Position numbers and translations under genes: made by a program. The notes beneath the pieces are model-generated. The model was not told where the DNA came from and made no database searches. It saw nothing but the letters and a program-made list of their open reading frames with translations. A stretch of 64,000 nt of DNA from Streptomyces sulphureus DSM 40104 (GTDB taxonomy: Bacteria > Actinomycetota > Actinomycetes > Streptomycetales > Streptomycetaceae): contig NZ_KB905813.1 in the NCBI RefSeq assembly GCF_000381025.1, positions 354,716-418,715 of the forward strand, given 5' to 3'. This document shows positions 26,013 to 37,227 of this stretch, one piece after another (position 1 is the stretch's first letter; each line of letters begins with the position of its first letter).

Positions 26013-27188
26013 GTGTCACGACTCGGCAATATCGGTGCCAAGCTCTACCGCGGTGAGATCGGCTACGACTTCATCAAGCACCGGAAGCTCTGGTACGGCG
26101 TCTCCATCCTGATCACCATCACGGCGATCGTGGGCCTCGCGGTCCGCGGCCTCCACATGGGCATCGAGTTCGAGGGCGGCGCCGTCCTCGCCACGCCGAA
26201 GACCTCGGCGACCGTGCAGCAGACCACGCACTCGGCCGAGCAGGTCTCCGGTCACCAGGCGATCGTCCAGCAACTCGGCGACGGCGGCATGCGCGTGCAG
26301 ATCGCCGGTGTCGACACCAGCACCTCGACCGACGTCAAGAACAAGCTCGCCGAAGAGCTCGACGTCAGCGCCGAGAGGATCGACGCGCAGCTCGTCGGCC
26401 CGAGTTGGGGCGAGCAGATCGCCAACAAGGCGTGGCAGGGGCTGGGGATCTTCATGGTCCTCGTGGTGGTCTACCTTGCGCTCGCCTTCCAGTGGCGCAT
26501 GGCGGTGGCCGCCCTGATCGCCCTCATCCACGACATCACCATCACCGTCGGCGTCTACTCGCTCGTCGGCTTCGAGGTCACGCCGGGCACCGTCATCGGT
26601 CTGCTCACGATCCTCGGGTATTCGCTCTACGACACCGTCGTCGTCTTCGACGGCCTACGGGAGTCGAGTAAGAACGTCACCAAGCAGACCCGCTACACCT
26701 ACAGCGAGATCGCGAACCAGTCGATCAACGCCACACTGGTGCGTTCGATCAACACCACCGTGGTCGCGCTGCTGCCGGTCGCCGGTCTGCTCTTCATCGG
26801 TGGCGGACTGCTCGGCGGCGGCATGCTCAACGACATCGCCCTCTCGATCTTCGTCGGGCTCGCCGCCGGCGCGTACTCCTCGATCTTCATCGCGACACCG
26901 CTCGTCGCGGACTTGAAGGAACGCCAGCCGCAGATGAAGGCGCTCGCCAAGCGGGTGCACGCAAAGCGGCTCAAGCAGGAGGCCCGCGAGGACGGCGACG
27001 ACCCGGAGGGCCCCGACGACGACGACGGCGACGACTCCGGCCCGTCGGACGACGACCCGAGCAGCCGCCCGACCGTCACGGTGCAGGACGCCCGCGGTAA
27101 CGGCGCGGCAGGCGTCCAGAAGCAGCGCGCACAGCAGTCGGCACGGAACAAGGGCGGTCGCGGCCGCCCGTCGGGGAAGCGGAGGTGA
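26013..27188 (+). CDS. secF: Protein translocase subunit SecF
   Basis: 391 aa. Membrane helix at about 28-47, extracytoplasmic domain with GIEFEGGAV, then five helices including LVGFEVTPGTVIGLLTILGY and SLYDTVVVFD. The C-terminal 80 residues are cytoplasmic, first basic (KALAKRVHAKRLKQEA), then a run of aspartates (PDDDDGDD) and a final basic patch RGRPSGKRR. GTG 26013 has GGAGG 6 nt upstream, inside the end of secD. Works with SecD and YajC. Confidence 0.96.
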   Translation: MSRLGNIGAKLYRGEIGYDFIKHRKLWYGVSILITITAIVGLAVRGLHMGIEFEGGAVLATPKTSATVQQTTHSAEQVSGHQAIVQQLGDGGMRVQIAGVDTSTSTDVKNKLAEELDVSAERIDAQLVGPSWGEQIANKAWQGLGIFMVLVVVYLALAFQWRMAVAALIALIHDITITVGVYSLVGFEVTPGTVIGLLTILGYSLYDTVVVFDGLRESSKNVTKQTRYTYSEIANQSINATLVRSINTTVVALLPVAGLLFIGGGLLGGGMLNDIALSIFVGLAAGAYSSIFIATPLVADLKERQPQMKALAKRVHAKRLKQEAREDGDDPEGPDDDDGDDSGPSDDDPSSRPTVTVQDARGNGAAGVQKQRAQQSARNKGGRGRPSGKRR

Positions 27189-27193
27189 GTGCC

Positions 27194-27790
27194 GTGAGCG
27201 CAGCGGCAGGAACGGAGAGCGCGGGCGTGGAGAACGACGCGCCCCCGCTCCCGCCCCACGTCCGCGAGCTGCTCGCCGCGCGCATCCACGACGTCCCCGA
27301 CTACCCGCAGCCCGGCGTCGTCTTCAAGGACATCACGCCGCTCCTCGCCGACCCGGAAGCGTTCGGCGCCCTCACCGAGGCGCTCGCCGAGCTGTGCGCC
27401 GCACACGGCGCCACCAAGGTGGCCGGCCTGGAGGCGCGCGGTTTCATCCTCGCGGCGCCCGCCGCGGTTCGGGCCGGGATCGGCTTCCTCCCGGTGCGCA
27501 AGGCGGGCAAGCTGCCGGGCGCCACCCTGCGGGAGTCCTACGAGCTGGAGTACGGCACGGCCGAGATCGAGATACACGCCGAGGACCTCGAGCCGGACGA
27601 CCGCGTGCTCGTCATCGACGACGTCCTTGCCACCGGCGGGACAGCAGAGGCCGGTGCCCGCCTCATCGCGAGCACGGGCGCCGAGGTCGTGGGCGTCGCC
27701 GTCCTCCTCGAGCTCGGTTTCCTCCGGGGCCGCGCGAGGCTGGAGCCGGCGCTGGACGGGGCACCGATCCACGCCCTCGTCACCGCTTGA
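27194..27790 (+). CDS. apt: Adenine phosphoribosyltransferase
   Basis: 198 aa. Converts adenine and PRPP to AMP in purine salvage. PRPP-binding motif [16 protein letters not shown] (about residues 136-151), [23 protein letters not shown] and [10 protein letters not shown] are all typical. GTG 27194 lies 8 nt after GGAGG, inside the end of secF; GTG 27185, overlapping the secF stop, is the alternative and adds three residues. A strong terminator follows. Its place between secF and relA is conserved in actinobacteria. Confidence 0.96.
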   Translation: MSAAAGTESAGVENDAPPLPPHVRELLAARIHDVPDYPQPGVVFKDITPLLADPEAFGALTEALAELCAAHGATKVAGLEARGFILAAPAAVRAGIGFLPVRKAGKLPGATLRESYELEYGTAEIEIHAEDLEPDDRVLVIDDVLATGGTAEAGARLIASTGAEVVGVAVLLELGFLRGRARLEPALDGAPIHALVTA

Positions 27791-27832
27791 CCTGGCGCAC
27801 GGTCGGCGCACCTGTACAGAACGGGGCATAAC

Positions 27833-27869
27833 GGCGGCCCTTCGGAGCGTTCTCCGAAGGGCCGCCTTT
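27833..27869 (+). terminator. Rho-independent terminator after apt
   Basis: GGCGGCCCTTCGGAG (27833-27847) and CTCCGAAGGGCCGCC (27852-27866) form a perfect 15-bp stem with loop CGTT, followed by TTTC. It ends the secF-apt transcript before relA. Confidence 0.92.
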
Positions 27870-27956
27870 CCTGTGCGTCCCGCGTGCCGCAGCGGGCGCG
27901 TGGCAGCGACGGGCGGATGGCTACCATGGCAGTCCCGAGTCCAACGAGGAGTGCTC

Positions 27957-30494
27957 TTGCCAGACGAGGCCAGGCAGCTCGCCGCACAGCACCAGGACGA
28001 GAAGAACCGACCGGGTGCCGAGGAGCAGGCTGCACCGGGGAAGGCCGAATCGGCGGGACGCGAGCGCTCCGAGCCCAAGCCCAGAGGCGGCCGGCAGTCC
28101 AAGGGATCGCGTCTCGGGAAGGGCACCCCGCAGCCGGAACCCGAGCCCGCGCCGGCCGACCGCGTCGCGCCGTCGCGCGCCGTCTCCGGTGTCTCGGGCC
28201 GCTCCGGCTCCTCCAATCGCGTGCGGGCCCGGCTCGCCCGCCTCGGAGTGCAGCGTTCCAGCCCGTTCAACCCGGTGCTCGAGCCGCTGCTGCGGACAGT
28301 CCGGGCCAACGACCCGAAGATCGAGTCCTCCACGCTCCGCCAGATCGAGCGCGCCTACCAGGTCGCCGAGCGGTGGCACCGCGGTCAGAAGCGCAAGAGC
28401 GGCGACCCGTACATCACCCATCCCCTCGCGGTGACGACGATCCTCGCCGAGCTCGGTATGGACCCGGCGACCCTCATGGCCGGCCTGCTCCACGACACGG
28501 TCGAGGACACCGAGTACGGCCTCGACACCCTCCGCCGCGACTTCGGCGATCAGGTGGCCCTCCTCGTCGACGGCGTCACCAAGCTCGACAAGGTCAAGTT
28601 CGGCGAGGCGGCACAGGCCGAGACGGTCCGCAAGATGGTCGTCGCGATGGCCAAGGACCCCCGCGTCCTCGTGATCAAGCTCGCCGACCGGCTCCACAAC
28701 ATGCGCACGATGCGGTACCTCAAGCGTGAGAAGCAGGAGCAGAAGGCCCGCGAGACGCTGGAGATCTTCGCCCCGCTCGCGCACCGCCTCGGCATGAACA
28801 CCATCAAGTGGGAGCTGGAGGACCTCGCCTTCGCGATCCTCTATCCCAAGATGTACGACGAGATCGTGCGCCTCGTCGCCGAGCGCGCCCCCAAGCGCGA
28901 CGAGTACCTGGCGCTCGTCACCGACGAGGTCCAGGCGGACCTGCGTGCCGCGCGCATCAAGGCGACGGTGACGGGCCGCCCGAAGCACTACTACAGCGTC
29001 TACCAGAAGATGATCGTCCGCGGCCGTGACTTCGCGGAGATCTACGACCTCGTCGGTATCCGCGTCCTCGTCGACACCGTCCGCGACTGCTACGCGGCCC
29101 TCGGCACCGTCCACGCGCGCTGGAACCCCGTTCCCGGGCGCTTCAAGGACTACATCGCGATGCCGAAGTTCAACATGTACCAGTCGCTGCACACCACGGT
29201 GATCGGCCCGGAGGGCAAGCCCGTCGAGCTGCAGATCCGCACCTTCGACATGCACCGCCGCGCGGAGTACGGCATCGCGGCGCACTGGAAGTACAAGCAG
29301 CAGGCTGTCGCGGGCGCGTCCAAGGTGCGTACGGAGGGCGAGAAGGCCGACAAGGACCACGTCAACGACATGTCCTGGCTCCGCCAACTCCTCGACTGGC
29401 AGAAGGAGACGGAGGACCCGGGCGAGTTCCTGGAGTCCCTCCGCTTCGACCTCTCCCGCAACGAGGTCTTCGTCTTCACGCCGAAAGGCGACGTCATAGC
29501 GCTCCCGGCCGGCGCCACCCCCGTCGACTTCGCATACGCCGTCCACACCGAGGTCGGCCACCGCACCATAGGAGCGCGGGTCAACGGCCGGCTCGTCTCC
29601 CTGGAGTCGACCCTCGACCACGGCGACACCGTGGAGGTCTTCACCTCGAAGGCGTCCACGGCCGGACCCTCGCGCGACTGGCTCGGCTTCGTGAAGTCGC
29701 CGCGCGCGCGGAACAAGATCCGCGCCTGGTTCACGCGGGAGCGCAGGGACGAGGCGATCGAGCAGGGCAAGGACTCGATCGCCCGCACGATGCGCAAGCA
29801 GAACCTCCCGATCCAGCGCATCCTCACGGGCGACTCCCTCGTGACCCTCGCCCACGAGCTTCGCTACCCCGACATCTCAGCGCTCTACGCCGCCATCGGC
29901 GAGGGCCACGTCTCCGCGCAGAACATCGTGCAGAAGCTGGTGGAGGCGGTCGGCGGCGAGGACGCCGCCAACGAGGACCTCGCCGAGACGGCACCACCGA
30001 TGCCGGCGACGCGGAACAAGCGCCGCTCCAACTCCGACCCCGGCGTCGTCGTGAAAGGCGTCGAGGACGTCTGGGTCAAGCTCGCGCGGTGCTGCACGCC
30101 GGTTCCCGGCGATCCCATCATCGGCTTCGTCACCCGCGGCAACGGCGTCTCGGTCCACCGTGCCGACTGCGTCAACGTCGACTCCCTCTCGCGGGAGCCG
30201 GAGCGGATTCTCGAGGTCGAGTGGGCGCCGACGCAGTCCTCCGTCTTCCTCGTCGCGCTCCAGGTGGAGGCGCTCGACCGGTCGCGACTCCTCTCGGACG
30301 TGACGCGGGTGCTCTCCGACCAGCACGTCAACATCCTCTCGGCCGCGGTGCAGACGTCCAGGGACCGCGTCGCCACCTCCCGGTTCACCTTCGAGATGGG
30401 CGACCCGAAACACCTCGGCCACGTCCTCAAGGCCGTCCGCCGCGTCGAGGGCGTCTACGACGTCTACCGCGTCACCTCGGCCCGCCGCTCCTGA
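27957..30494 (+). CDS. relA: Bifunctional (p)ppGpp synthetase/hydrolase, Rel family
   Basis: 845 aa. Long RelA/SpoT homologue. N-terminal low-complexity region (1-110), HD hydrolase domain (about 150-300) with [11 protein letters not shown] and [12 protein letters not shown], synthetase domain (about 350-480) with [13 protein letters not shown] and [22 protein letters not shown] domain (about 520-590), a conserved-cysteine region [12 protein letters not shown], and a C-terminal ACT domain. The RFKD (RxKD) motif is that of bifunctional enzymes. It makes (p)ppGpp when uncharged tRNA enters the ribosome, and in Streptomyces this links to antibiotic production and growth arrest. TTG 27957 has GAGGA 6 nt upstream and gives the usual N-terminus (M)PDEA. 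Confidence 0.97.
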   Translation: MPDEARQLAAQHQDEKNRPGAEEQAAPGKAESAGRERSEPKPRGGRQSKGSRLGKGTPQPEPEPAPADRVAPSRAVSGVSGRSGSSNRVRARLARLGVQRSSPFNPVLEPLLRTVRANDPKIESSTLRQIERAYQVAERWHRGQKRKSGDPYITHPLAVTTILAELGMDPATLMAGLLHDTVEDTEYGLDTLRRDFGDQVALLVDGVTKLDKVKFGEAAQAETVRKMVVAMAKDPRVLVIKLADRLHNMRTMRYLKREKQEQKARETLEIFAPLAHRLGMNTIKWELEDLAFAILYPKMYDEIVRLVAERAPKRDEYLALVTDEVQADLRAARIKATVTGRPKHYYSVYQKMIVRGRDFAEIYDLVGIRVLVDTVRDCYAALGTVHARWNPVPGRFKDYIAMPKFNMYQSLHTTVIGPEGKPVELQIRTFDMHRRAEYGIAAHWKYKQQAVAGASKVRTEGEKADKDHVNDMSWLRQLLDWQKETEDPGEFLESLRFDLSRNEVFVFTPKGDVIALPAGATPVDFAYAVHTEVGHRTIGARVNGRLVSLESTLDHGDTVEVFTSKASTAGPSRDWLGFVKSPRARNKIRAWFTRERRDEAIEQGKDSIARTMRKQNLPIQRILTGDSLVTLAHELRYPDISALYAAIGEGHVSAQNIVQKLVEAVGGEDAANEDLAETAPPMPATRNKRRSNSDPGVVVKGVEDVWVKLARCCTPVPGDPIIGFVTRGNGVSVHRADCVNVDSLSREPERILEVEWAPTQSSVFLVALQVEALDRSRLLSDVTRVLSDQHVNILSAAVQTSRDRVATSRFTFEMGDPKHLGHVLKAVRRVEGVYDVYRVTSARRS

Positions 30495-30502
30495 ACCACG
30501 AC

Positions 30503-30552
30503 CGACGGCGGGGCCCCGGCCGGAAGCAACTCCCGGCCGGGCCCCGCCGTCG
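30503..30552. terminator. Bidirectional terminator, relA / DUF349 gene
   Basis: A very long inverted repeat: arms 30503-30523 and 30532-30552 pair over about 20 bp with a single bulge, loop AAGCAACT. It lies between two convergent stop codons and should end transcription from both sides. Confidence 0.88.
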
Positions 30553-30567
30553 GACGACCGGCCGCAG

Positions 30568-31797
30568 TCAGCCCCCGAACTCCTCCAGGCCCTTGAGTGC
30601 CTGGTCGAGCAGGGCCTGACGCCCCTGGAGCTCCTGCTCCAGCTTCTCCGCCTTCGCCGTGTTGCCGTCCGCGCGCGCCTTGTCGGCCTGCGCCCGCAGC
30701 TTGTCGACGGCGTCCTGCAGCTGCCCCGTCAGCCCCGCGGCGCGCGCCCGCGCCTCGGGGTTGCTACGGCGCCACTCGGCCTCCTCGCCCTCCTGAATCG
30801 CCTGCTCGACGGCGCGCATCCGGCTTTCGACCTTGGGACGCGCGTCACGCGGGACGTGGCCGATCGCGTCCCACCGCTCGTTGAGCGAACGGAAGGCGGC
30901 ACGGGCCGACTTGAGGTCGCCGATCGGGAGCAGCTTCTCGGCCTCGGTCGCCAGCTCCTCCTTGCGCGCGAGGTTCTCCCGCTGTTCGACGTCGCGCTCG
31001 GCGAAGACCTCGTTGCGGGCCGAGAAGAAGACGTCCTGTGCGGCCCGGAAGCGGCTCCAGAGGTCCTCCTCCTGCTCCCGCTGCGCCCGGCCCGCCGCCT
31101 TCCACTCCTGCATCAGGTCGCGATACTTGGCCGCCGTCGGGCCCCACTCCCGCGAGGGCGAGAGCGCCTCGGCCTCGGCCACGAGCTTCTCCTTGCGCTT
31201 GCGCGCCTCCTCGCGCTGCGCGTCGAGCTGAGCGAAGTGCGCCTTGCGGCGCTTGGAGAAGGCGGAGCGTGCGTGCGAGAAGCGGTGCCAGAACTCGTCG
31301 TCGGTCTTGCGGTCGAGGCGGGGGAGGCGCTTCCACTCGTCGACGAGCGCGCGGAGCCGTTCTCCCGCCGCCCGCCACTGCTCGCTCCCGGCCAACTCCT
31401 CGGCCTCGGCGACGAGTCGCTCCTTGGCCTGCTTCGCCTCCTCGCTCTGCTGCGCCTTGCGTGCACGGCGCTCCTCGCGACGCTTCTCGACCGTCCCGGT
31501 GAGCGCGTCGAGCCGGCGCGCGAGCGCGTCGAGGTCGCCGACGGCGTGCGCGGCTTCGACCTGCTCGCGCAGGTGATCGATGGCCGCCGTCGCCTCCTTC
31601 GCGGAGAGGTCGGTGGTCTTCACCCGCCGCTCCAGCAGCTCGATCTCCACAACCAGGCCGTCGTACTTGCGTGTGAAGTAGGCGAGGGCCTCCTCAGGAG
31701 AGCCCGCCTGCCAGGAGCCGACGACCTTCTCGCCCTCGGCAGTACGCACGTATACCGTCCCCGCGTCGTCGACGCGCCCCCACGGGTCGCTGCTCAC
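30568..31797 (-). CDS. DUF349 coiled-coil protein
   Basis: 409 aa, highly charged and almost entirely helical. Several DUF349-type repeats with the pattern W-x-RF-x-A-x-D/S (EEDLWSRFRAAQDVFF, DDEFWHRFSHARSAFSKRR, LNERWDAIGHVPRD) lie between about residues 100 and 340. The C-terminus is a coiled coil (ADGNTAKAEKLEQELQ). No enzymatic motif is visible. GTG 31797 is preceded by GGAGGAGG. DUF349 proteins are widespread in actinobacteria next to relA; the function is not established. Confidence 0.88.
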   Translation of the reverse strand: MSSDPWGRVDDAGTVYVRTAEGEKVVGSWQAGSPEEALAYFTRKYDGLVVEIELLERRVKTTDLSAKEATAAIDHLREQVEAAHAVGDLDALARRLDALTGTVEKRREERRARKAQQSEEAKQAKERLVAEAEELAGSEQWRAAGERLRALVDEWKRLPRLDRKTDDEFWHRFSHARSAFSKRRKAHFAQLDAQREEARKRKEKLVAEAEALSPSREWGPTAAKYRDLMQEWKAAGRAQREQEEDLWSRFRAAQDVFFSARNEVFAERDVEQRENLARKEELATEAEKLLPIGDLKSARAAFRSLNERWDAIGHVPRDARPKVESRMRAVEQAIQEGEEAEWRRSNPEARARAAGLTGQLQDAVDKLRAQADKARADGNTAKAEKLEQELQGRQALLDQALKGLEEFGG

Positions 31798-32059
31798 AGC
31801 GCCTCCTCCACATGATGCCTGCTGCGGTGCGCTCGCTGCGCCCTGGGCATCGTCCACATATGTTCACGGTGTCGCCGGCGTTCGTCCCGCCGACGGTGCC
31901 GGGCGCGCGAAGCGGAGGCCGGCGGCCGGCCGCTGCCGCCGGCTGCGCCCCGACTGGGAGCGGCCGCCGGTGTGGGCACCCTGCACCCCGCCAACATAGG
32001 CGAGAGGGGGCTGCGCTGTCCGCAATCCGACGTCGCGAACTTTGCCGATCAGCGGCGGT

Positions 32060-32887
32060 TCAGCCCTTCCTGACCTCGGCCTTGTCGATCACCACCGTCG
32101 CGTTGGGCGCGGTGTTGCCCGTCTGGGGGTCGGGGACGGAGCCGGCCTTCGCGATCTTCTTCAGCACGTCCATACCGCCGGTGATCTTGCCGAACGGCGT
32201 GTAGTCCGGCGGGAGTTGGGTGTCCTCGAAGACGAGGAAGAACTGACTGCCGCCGGAGTCGCGCCCCTTGTCCGCCTGCGCGTCGTACCGGTTCGCCATC
32301 GCGACGGTGCCCGCGGGGTACGTGTTCCCCTTCAGGCGGGGGTCCTTGAGGTTCTCGTCCGGGATCGTGTAGCCGGGGTCGCCCTCGCCTGTGCCCTTCG
32401 GATCGCCGCACTGGAGGAGGCGGTCGTCGAGGAGGCGGTGGCAGGGGGTGTGGTCGAAATAGCCTTCGCCGGTGAGGAAGTCGAAGGAGTTCACCGTGTG
32501 CGGTGCCTTCTCGGCGTCGAGATCCAGGGTGATGTCACCGCAGGTGGTGGCGAGTTCCATCGTGTAGTCGGCGGAGGTGTCGATCTTCATCGCCGGCTCC
32601 TTCTCCCACGTCTTGCCGTTCGGCTTGCCCTTCGCCGGCTTCCCGCACGGGTCGGGGGCCTTGGAGCTCGGGCTCGGCGACGGCGCCTCCTCCGCCTTGT
32701 TCTCCTCCTCGGAGGCGAAGCCGCCGGTGGCCGCGTAGGCACCGAACGCCGAGAGGACGACCACCGCGCCGGCGGCGATCCCGATGTTGCGCATCCTCGC
32801 GCGCCGCCTGCGCTGGGCCCGCCGCTCCAGTTGGCGCCTGTGCTTGTCGCGGGCGAGCTGCTTCCTGCGCTGCTCACTGCTGACCAC
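32060..32887 (-). CDS. Membrane-anchored cyclophilin-type peptidyl-prolyl isomerase
   Basis: 275 aa. A basic N-terminus (QRRKQLARDKHRRQLERRAQ) and one membrane helix (about 33-52) place a cyclophilin domain (about 100-275) outside the membrane. The domain shows SGGSQFFLVFEDTQLPP, YTPFGKITGGMDVL and a catalytic arginine in CHRLLDDRLLQCGDP. That segment is three residues shorter than the usual CHRLTTEGIYVLQCGDP, though arginine and glutamine remain. A Ser/Pro linker separates helix and domain. GTG 32887 has GGAG upstream. Likely assists folding of exported proteins. Two cysteines in the active-site loop could form a disulfide. Confidence 0.9.
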   Translation of the reverse strand: MVSSEQRRKQLARDKHRRQLERRAQRRRRARMRNIGIAAGAVVVLSAFGAYAATGGFASEEENKAEEAPSPSPSSKAPDPCGKPAKGKPNGKTWEKEPAMKIDTSADYTMELATTCGDITLDLDAEKAPHTVNSFDFLTGEGYFDHTPCHRLLDDRLLQCGDPKGTGEGDPGYTIPDENLKDPRLKGNTYPAGTVAMANRYDAQADKGRDSGGSQFFLVFEDTQLPPDYTPFGKITGGMDVLKKIAKAGSVPDPQTGNTAPNATVVIDKAEVRKG

Positions 32888-33063
32888 GGTCGTCTCCTTC
32901 GGGCGTGCGCGTGCCAGGGTTCGGCCACGTACGGTATACGGGTTTCCGCCGTGCGCCAGGGCGCCGGTAAGGTGTCCGTGCTGCCACGGAGCGCGGACGT
33001 CGGAAACGACCGCTCGCGGCGCCGTCGCAGCGACTCCCCACCGTCGACGATTGAAGGACGATC

Positions 33064-33792
33064 GTGCTCGTTGCCGGGTTCCCAGCAGGGGCTTGGGGCA
33101 CCAACTGCTACCTTCTCGCGCCCGGAGCGGGCGAGGAGTGCGTCATCATCGACCCGGGCCACCAGGCCGCGGAGGGCGTCGCGGAGGCCGTGGCGAAGCA
33201 CCGCCTGAAGCCGGTCGCCGTCATCCTCACCCACGGCCACATCGACCACACCGCCTCCGTCGTGCCCGTCTGCGGCGCGCACGGTGTTCCCGCCTGGATC
33301 CATCCGGCCGACCGCTACATGATGAGCGATCCGGAGAAGGGCATCGGGCAGGTCATTGGGCAGCCACTGATGGGCGAGTTGACGATCGGGGAGCCGGACG
33401 ACCTCGTCGAGCTCTCCGACGGTGCCTCCCTCGAGCTCGCGGGGCTCGAACTGTCCGTCGCGCACGCCCCCGGCCACACCAAGGGCTCCGTGGCGTTCCG
33501 CCTCCCGGGCCAGGCCGCCTCCCCGGCGGGCGAGGAGTTTCCCTCCGTCCTGTTCTCGGGCGACCTGCTCTTCGCCGGTTCCGTGGGCCGTACCGACCTG
33601 CCCGGTGGCGATCAGGCCGAGCTCCTCCAGTCGCTCGCCCGCGTCTGCCTGCCGCTGGAGGACGAGACCGTGGTCCTCTCCGGGCACGGCCCCCAGACCA
33701 CCATCGGCCGTGAACGCGCCACCAACCCCTTCCTTCGGGAGGTGGCCACCGGCGGCGGCGCCGAGGGCGTACCACCGCGACGAGGAATGTGA
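33064..33792 (+). CDS. Metallo-beta-lactamase-fold hydrolase (glyoxalase II-like)
   Basis: 242 aa. Binuclear zinc signature [10 protein letters not shown] (HxHxDH), a third metal histidine in HAPGHTKGS, an aspartate in [20 protein letters not shown] and a final histidine in LSGHGPQT. The set is complete, so it is probably an active thioester or related hydrolase of the glyoxalase II type; the substrate is unknown. GTG 33064 follows AAGGA. Its stop is close to the hisS start. Confidence 0.9.
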   Translation: MLVAGFPAGAWGTNCYLLAPGAGEECVIIDPGHQAAEGVAEAVAKHRLKPVAVILTHGHIDHTASVVPVCGAHGVPAWIHPADRYMMSDPEKGIGQVIGQPLMGELTIGEPDDLVELSDGASLELAGLELSVAHAPGHTKGSVAFRLPGQAASPAGEEFPSVLFSGDLLFAGSVGRTDLPGGDQAELLQSLARVCLPLEDETVVLSGHGPQTTIGRERATNPFLREVATGGGAEGVPPRRGM

Positions 33793-33803
33793 CGAGAGAA
33801 CCA

Positions 33804-35081
33804 GTGAGCACCTTCAAGGCCCCCAAGGGCACCTACGACCTGATCCCGCCCCGCTCCGCCGAGTACCTCGCGGTGCGCGAGGCGTTCGCCGCTCCGCTGC
33901 GCCGCGCCGGGTACGGCTACGTCGAGACTCCGGGCTTCGAGAACGTCGAGCTCTTCGCGCGAGGAGTCGGCGAGTCGACCGACATCGTGACCAAGGAGAT
34001 GTACACCCTCACCACCAAGGGCGGGGACGAACTCGCCCTGCGCCCAGAGGGGACCGCCTCCGTGCTGCGCGGCGCGCTGGAGAACAATCTCCACAAGGCG
34101 GGCAACTTGCCCGTCAAGCTCTGGTATTCGGGCTCGTACTACCGCTACGAGCGCCCGCAGAAGGGCCGCTACCGGCACTTCTCGCAGGTGGGGGCCGAGG
34201 CGATCGGCACCGAAGACCCTTACCTCGACGCCGAGTTGATCATCCTGGCGCGCGACTCCTACCGCTCGCTCGGCCTGCGCAACTTCCGCATCCTGCTCAA
34301 CTCGCTCGGCGACGCCAACTGCCGCCCCGCCTACCGCGCGCTGCTCCAGGAACACCTCCGCGGCCTCGACCTCGACGAGGACACCCGCAGGCGGATCGAC
34401 ATCAACCCGCTCCGTGTGCTCGACGACAAGCGTGAGGCGGTGCAGCGCCAACTCACCGGCGCACCGCTGATGGCCGACCACCTGTGCGCCGAGTGCAAGG
34501 CGTACCACGAGCGCGTGCGGGAGCTGCTCACGGCGGCGGGCGTCGACTTCGAGGACGACCCGAAGCTCGTGCGCGGCCTCGACTACTACACCCGCACCAC
34601 CTTCGAGTTCGTCCACGACGGGCTGGGCTCCCAGTCGGCCGTCGGCGGCGGCGGACGGTACGACGGCCTCTCCGAGATGATCGGCGGCCCCGCGCTGCCC
34701 TCGGTCGGCTGGGCCCTCGGCGTCGACCGCACGGTGCTGGCGCTGGAGGCAGAGGGCGTCGACCTCCAACTCCCCGCCGTGACGCAGGTCTTCGGGGTGC
34801 CGCTCGGCGAGGAGGCGACCGGGGCGCTCTTCGGGGTCGTCACCCGGCTGCGGAGGGACGGCGTCGCAGCGGACCTCGCCTTCGGCGGCAAGGGCCTGAA
34901 GAACGCGATGAAGTCGGCCAACCGCTCGGGCGCGCGCTACGCGCTGATCCTCGGCGAGCGGGACCTCGCCGAGGGCGTCGTGCAGCTCAAGGAGTTGGAG
35001 ACGGGCGAGCAGGAGGCCGTCGCACTCGATCGTGTGGTGGCCGAAGTCCAGGCGAAGCTCGGGTCGCTTCCGGCCCGTTGA
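33804..35081 (+). CDS. hisS: Histidyl-tRNA synthetase
   Basis: 425 aa, the usual length. Class II synthetase: N-terminal catalytic core with [10 protein letters not shown], motif 2 ([23 protein letters not shown]), the histidine-specific [14 protein letters not shown], motif 3 GGRYDGL and GWALGVDR, then the C-terminal anticodon domain. GTG 33804 gives the family N-terminus (M)[11 protein letters not shown] 33789, overlapping the preceding gene, adds five residues. A MBL-fold gene upstream and a VKOR gene downstream are consistent with streptomycete order. Confidence 0.97.
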   Translation: MSTFKAPKGTYDLIPPRSAEYLAVREAFAAPLRRAGYGYVETPGFENVELFARGVGESTDIVTKEMYTLTTKGGDELALRPEGTASVLRGALENNLHKAGNLPVKLWYSGSYYRYERPQKGRYRHFSQVGAEAIGTEDPYLDAELIILARDSYRSLGLRNFRILLNSLGDANCRPAYRALLQEHLRGLDLDEDTRRRIDINPLRVLDDKREAVQRQLTGAPLMADHLCAECKAYHERVRELLTAAGVDFEDDPKLVRGLDYYTRTTFEFVHDGLGSQSAVGGGGRYDGLSEMIGGPALPSVGWALGVDRTVLALEAEGVDLQLPAVTQVFGVPLGEEATGALFGVVTRLRRDGVAADLAFGGKGLKNAMKSANRSGARYALILGERDLAEGVVQLKELETGEQEAVALDRVVAEVQAKLGSLPAR

Positions 35082-35178
35082 GGCACAATGAGCGCTACCG
35101 GCGGCGTGACATCCGCTCACCCCGGTTGTCACCGCCGGTCACGCGTCAGACGGACCGACCGACGGGACCAACACCGCT

Positions 35179-35814
35179 ATGACCACCACCGCACCACACG
35201 AGAACGCGCACACCACCGGCGGGAGTTCGCCCGGAAGCGCGGTCGGCGGTGGCCGGGTCTTCGCGTGGATGCTCATCCTCACCGGCGCCGCGGGCCTCCT
35301 CGCCTCCTGGGTGATCACGCTCGACAAGTTCAAGCTCCTCGAGGACCCGGACTTCACCCCGGGATGCAGCCTCAACCCGGTCGTCTCCTGCGGCAGCGTG
35401 ATGGAGAGCGATCAGGCGTCGGCGTTCGGTGCGCCCAACCCCATGATCGGCCTCGTCGCCTACGGCATCGTGATCGCCGTCGGCGCCTCGCTGCTCGCGG
35501 GCGCCCGCTTCCCCCGCTGGTACTGGCTGACGTTCAACGCCGGCACCCTCTTCGGCGTGGTCTTCTGCACCTGGCTGATGTACCAGTCGCTGTACAACAT
35601 CGCAGCGCTCTGCCTCTGGTGCTGCCTCGCCTGGACGGCGACGATCATCATGTTCTGGTTCGTCACCGCCCACAACGTGCGGCACGGCTTCCTCCCGGCG
35701 CCCGCTGCCGTGCGCTCCTTCGCCGAGGAGTTCGCCTGGGTCCTGCCGGTGCTCCACCTCGGCGTCATCGGCATCCTGGTCCTGACGCGCTGGTGGGAGT
35801 TCTGGACGAGCTGA
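35179..35814 (+). CDS. Vitamin K epoxide reductase (VKOR) family membrane protein
   Basis: 211 aa. Four to five membrane helices (about 28-48, 80-100, 108-135, 138-160, 183-203). VKOR landmarks: the loop cysteine pair CSLNPVVSCGSVM and the active-site CLWC near residue 151. VKOR proteins reoxidise a DsbA-like thiol oxidase using quinones, driving disulfide formation in exported proteins. The DsbA-like protein at 3190-3681 lacks a signal peptide, so it is not an obvious partner. ATG 35179 is in frame with a weak GACGGGA site. Confidence 0.92.
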   Translation: MTTTAPHENAHTTGGSSPGSAVGGGRVFAWMLILTGAAGLLASWVITLDKFKLLEDPDFTPGCSLNPVVSCGSVMESDQASAFGAPNPMIGLVAYGIVIAVGASLLAGARFPRWYWLTFNAGTLFGVVFCTWLMYQSLYNIAALCLWCCLAWTATIIMFWFVTAHNVRHGFLPAPAAVRSFAEEFAWVLPVLHLGVIGILVLTRWWEFWTS

Positions 35815-35856
35815 CCGAGGGGCCGGCTGTCGGCGGGGTCCTTTAGGGTTTCCGTC

Positions 35857-37227
35857 GTGGAGCCCGATCTGTTCACCGCCGCCGCGGAGGAGCGCCAGTC
35901 CAAGGACCCCTCCGCGAGCCCCTTGGCCGTAAGGATGCGCCCGCGCACGCTCGACGACGTCGTGGGCCAGCAGCACCTGTTGCGGCCGGGGTCGCCCCTG
36001 CGCCGCCTCGTCGGCGAGGGCGGCTCCGGCCCCGCCGGAACCTCGTCGGTCATGCTCTGGGGCCCTCCCGGCACCGGCAAGACCACCCTCGCCTACGTCG
36101 TGAGCCAGGCGACGGAGAAGCGCTTCGTCGAGCTCTCGGCGATCACCGCGGGGGTCAAGGAGGTCCGCGCGGTGATCGACGGAGCCCGCCGCTCCTCCGG
36201 CGCGTACGGCAAGGAGACCGTCCTCTTCCTCGACGAGATCCACCGCTTCAGCAAGGCGCAGCAGGACTCCCTCCTCCCGGCCGTGGAGAACCGCTGGGTC
36301 ACCCTGATCGCCGCCACCACGGAGAACCCGTACTTCTCCGTCATCTCCCCGCTGCTCTCGCGCTCGCTGCTGCTCACCCTGGAGCCGCTCACCGACGACG
36401 ATCTGCGCGACCTGCTCCGCCGCGCCGTCGCGGACGAGCGCGGGCTCTCCGGCCAGGTCGTGCTGCCGCAGGACGCCGAGGACCATCTGCTGCGGGTCGC
36501 AGGGGGAGACGCCCGCCGCGCGCTCACCGCGCTGGAGGCGGGCGCCGGCGCGGCGCTCGCCAAGGGTGAGAGCGAGGTCCGCCTGGAGATCCTCGAGGAG
36601 GCGGTCGACCGTGCAGCCGTCACCTACGACCGGGACGGCGACGCGCATTACGACGTCGCCAGCGCCCTGATCAAGTCGATCCGCGGGTCCGACGTCGACG
36701 CCGCGCTCCACTACCTCGCGCGCATGATCGAGGCCGGCGAGGACCCGAGGTTCATCGCCCGCCGCCTGATGATCTCCGCCAGCGAGGACATCGGCCTCGC
36801 CGACCCGACCGCGCTCCAGACGGCGGTCGCCGCTGCCCAGGCCGTGGCGATGATCGGCTTCCCCGAGGCGCGCATCACCCTCGGCCACGCCACCGTTGCG
36901 CTCGCCCTCGCACCGAAGTCCAACGCGGCCTACCTGGCGACGGACGCCGCCCTCGCCGACGTCCGCGCGGGCGTCGCGGGCCCCGTCCCGCCGCACCTGC
37001 GCGACAGCCACTACAAGGGCTCGCAGAAGCTCGGCCACGGCAAGGGCTACCAGTACCCGCACGACCTCCCCGGCGGCATCGCCTCCCAGCAGTACGCCCC
37101 CGACGAACTGCACGGCAAGGAGTACTACCACCCCACCCGCCACGGCGCCGAAGCCCGCTACGCGGACGTCGCAGCCCGAGTCCGCGCACACCTGCGGGGC
37201 AAGGCGGGCGACGAGGACCGGGGCTGA
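35857..37227 (+). CDS. rarA: Replication-associated recombination ATPase RarA/MgsA
   Basis: 456 aa AAA+ ATPase. Walker [12 protein letters not shown], Walker [16 protein letters not shown], sensor segment [19 protein letters not shown], and the MgsA C-terminal region with [14 protein letters not shown] and [15 protein letters not shown]. It acts at stalled replication forks, together with clamp-loader-like proteins. GTG 35857 is preceded at 7 nt by TAGGGT (35844-35849) without a ribosome-binding site, so it is probably leaderless. The stop is convergent with the DUF2470 gene inside a hairpin. Confidence 0.94.
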   Translation: MEPDLFTAAAEERQSKDPSASPLAVRMRPRTLDDVVGQQHLLRPGSPLRRLVGEGGSGPAGTSSVMLWGPPGTGKTTLAYVVSQATEKRFVELSAITAGVKEVRAVIDGARRSSGAYGKETVLFLDEIHRFSKAQQDSLLPAVENRWVTLIAATTENPYFSVISPLLSRSLLLTLEPLTDDDLRDLLRRAVADERGLSGQVVLPQDAEDHLLRVAGGDARRALTALEAGAGAALAKGESEVRLEILEEAVDRAAVTYDRDGDAHYDVASALIKSIRGSDVDAALHYLARMIEAGEDPRFIARRLMISASEDIGLADPTALQTAVAAAQAVAMIGFPEARITLGHATVALALAPKSNAAYLATDAALADVRAGVAGPVPPHLRDSHYKGSQKLGHGKGYQYPHDLPGGIASQQYAPDELHGKEYYHPTRHGAEARYADVAARVRAHLRGKAGDEDRG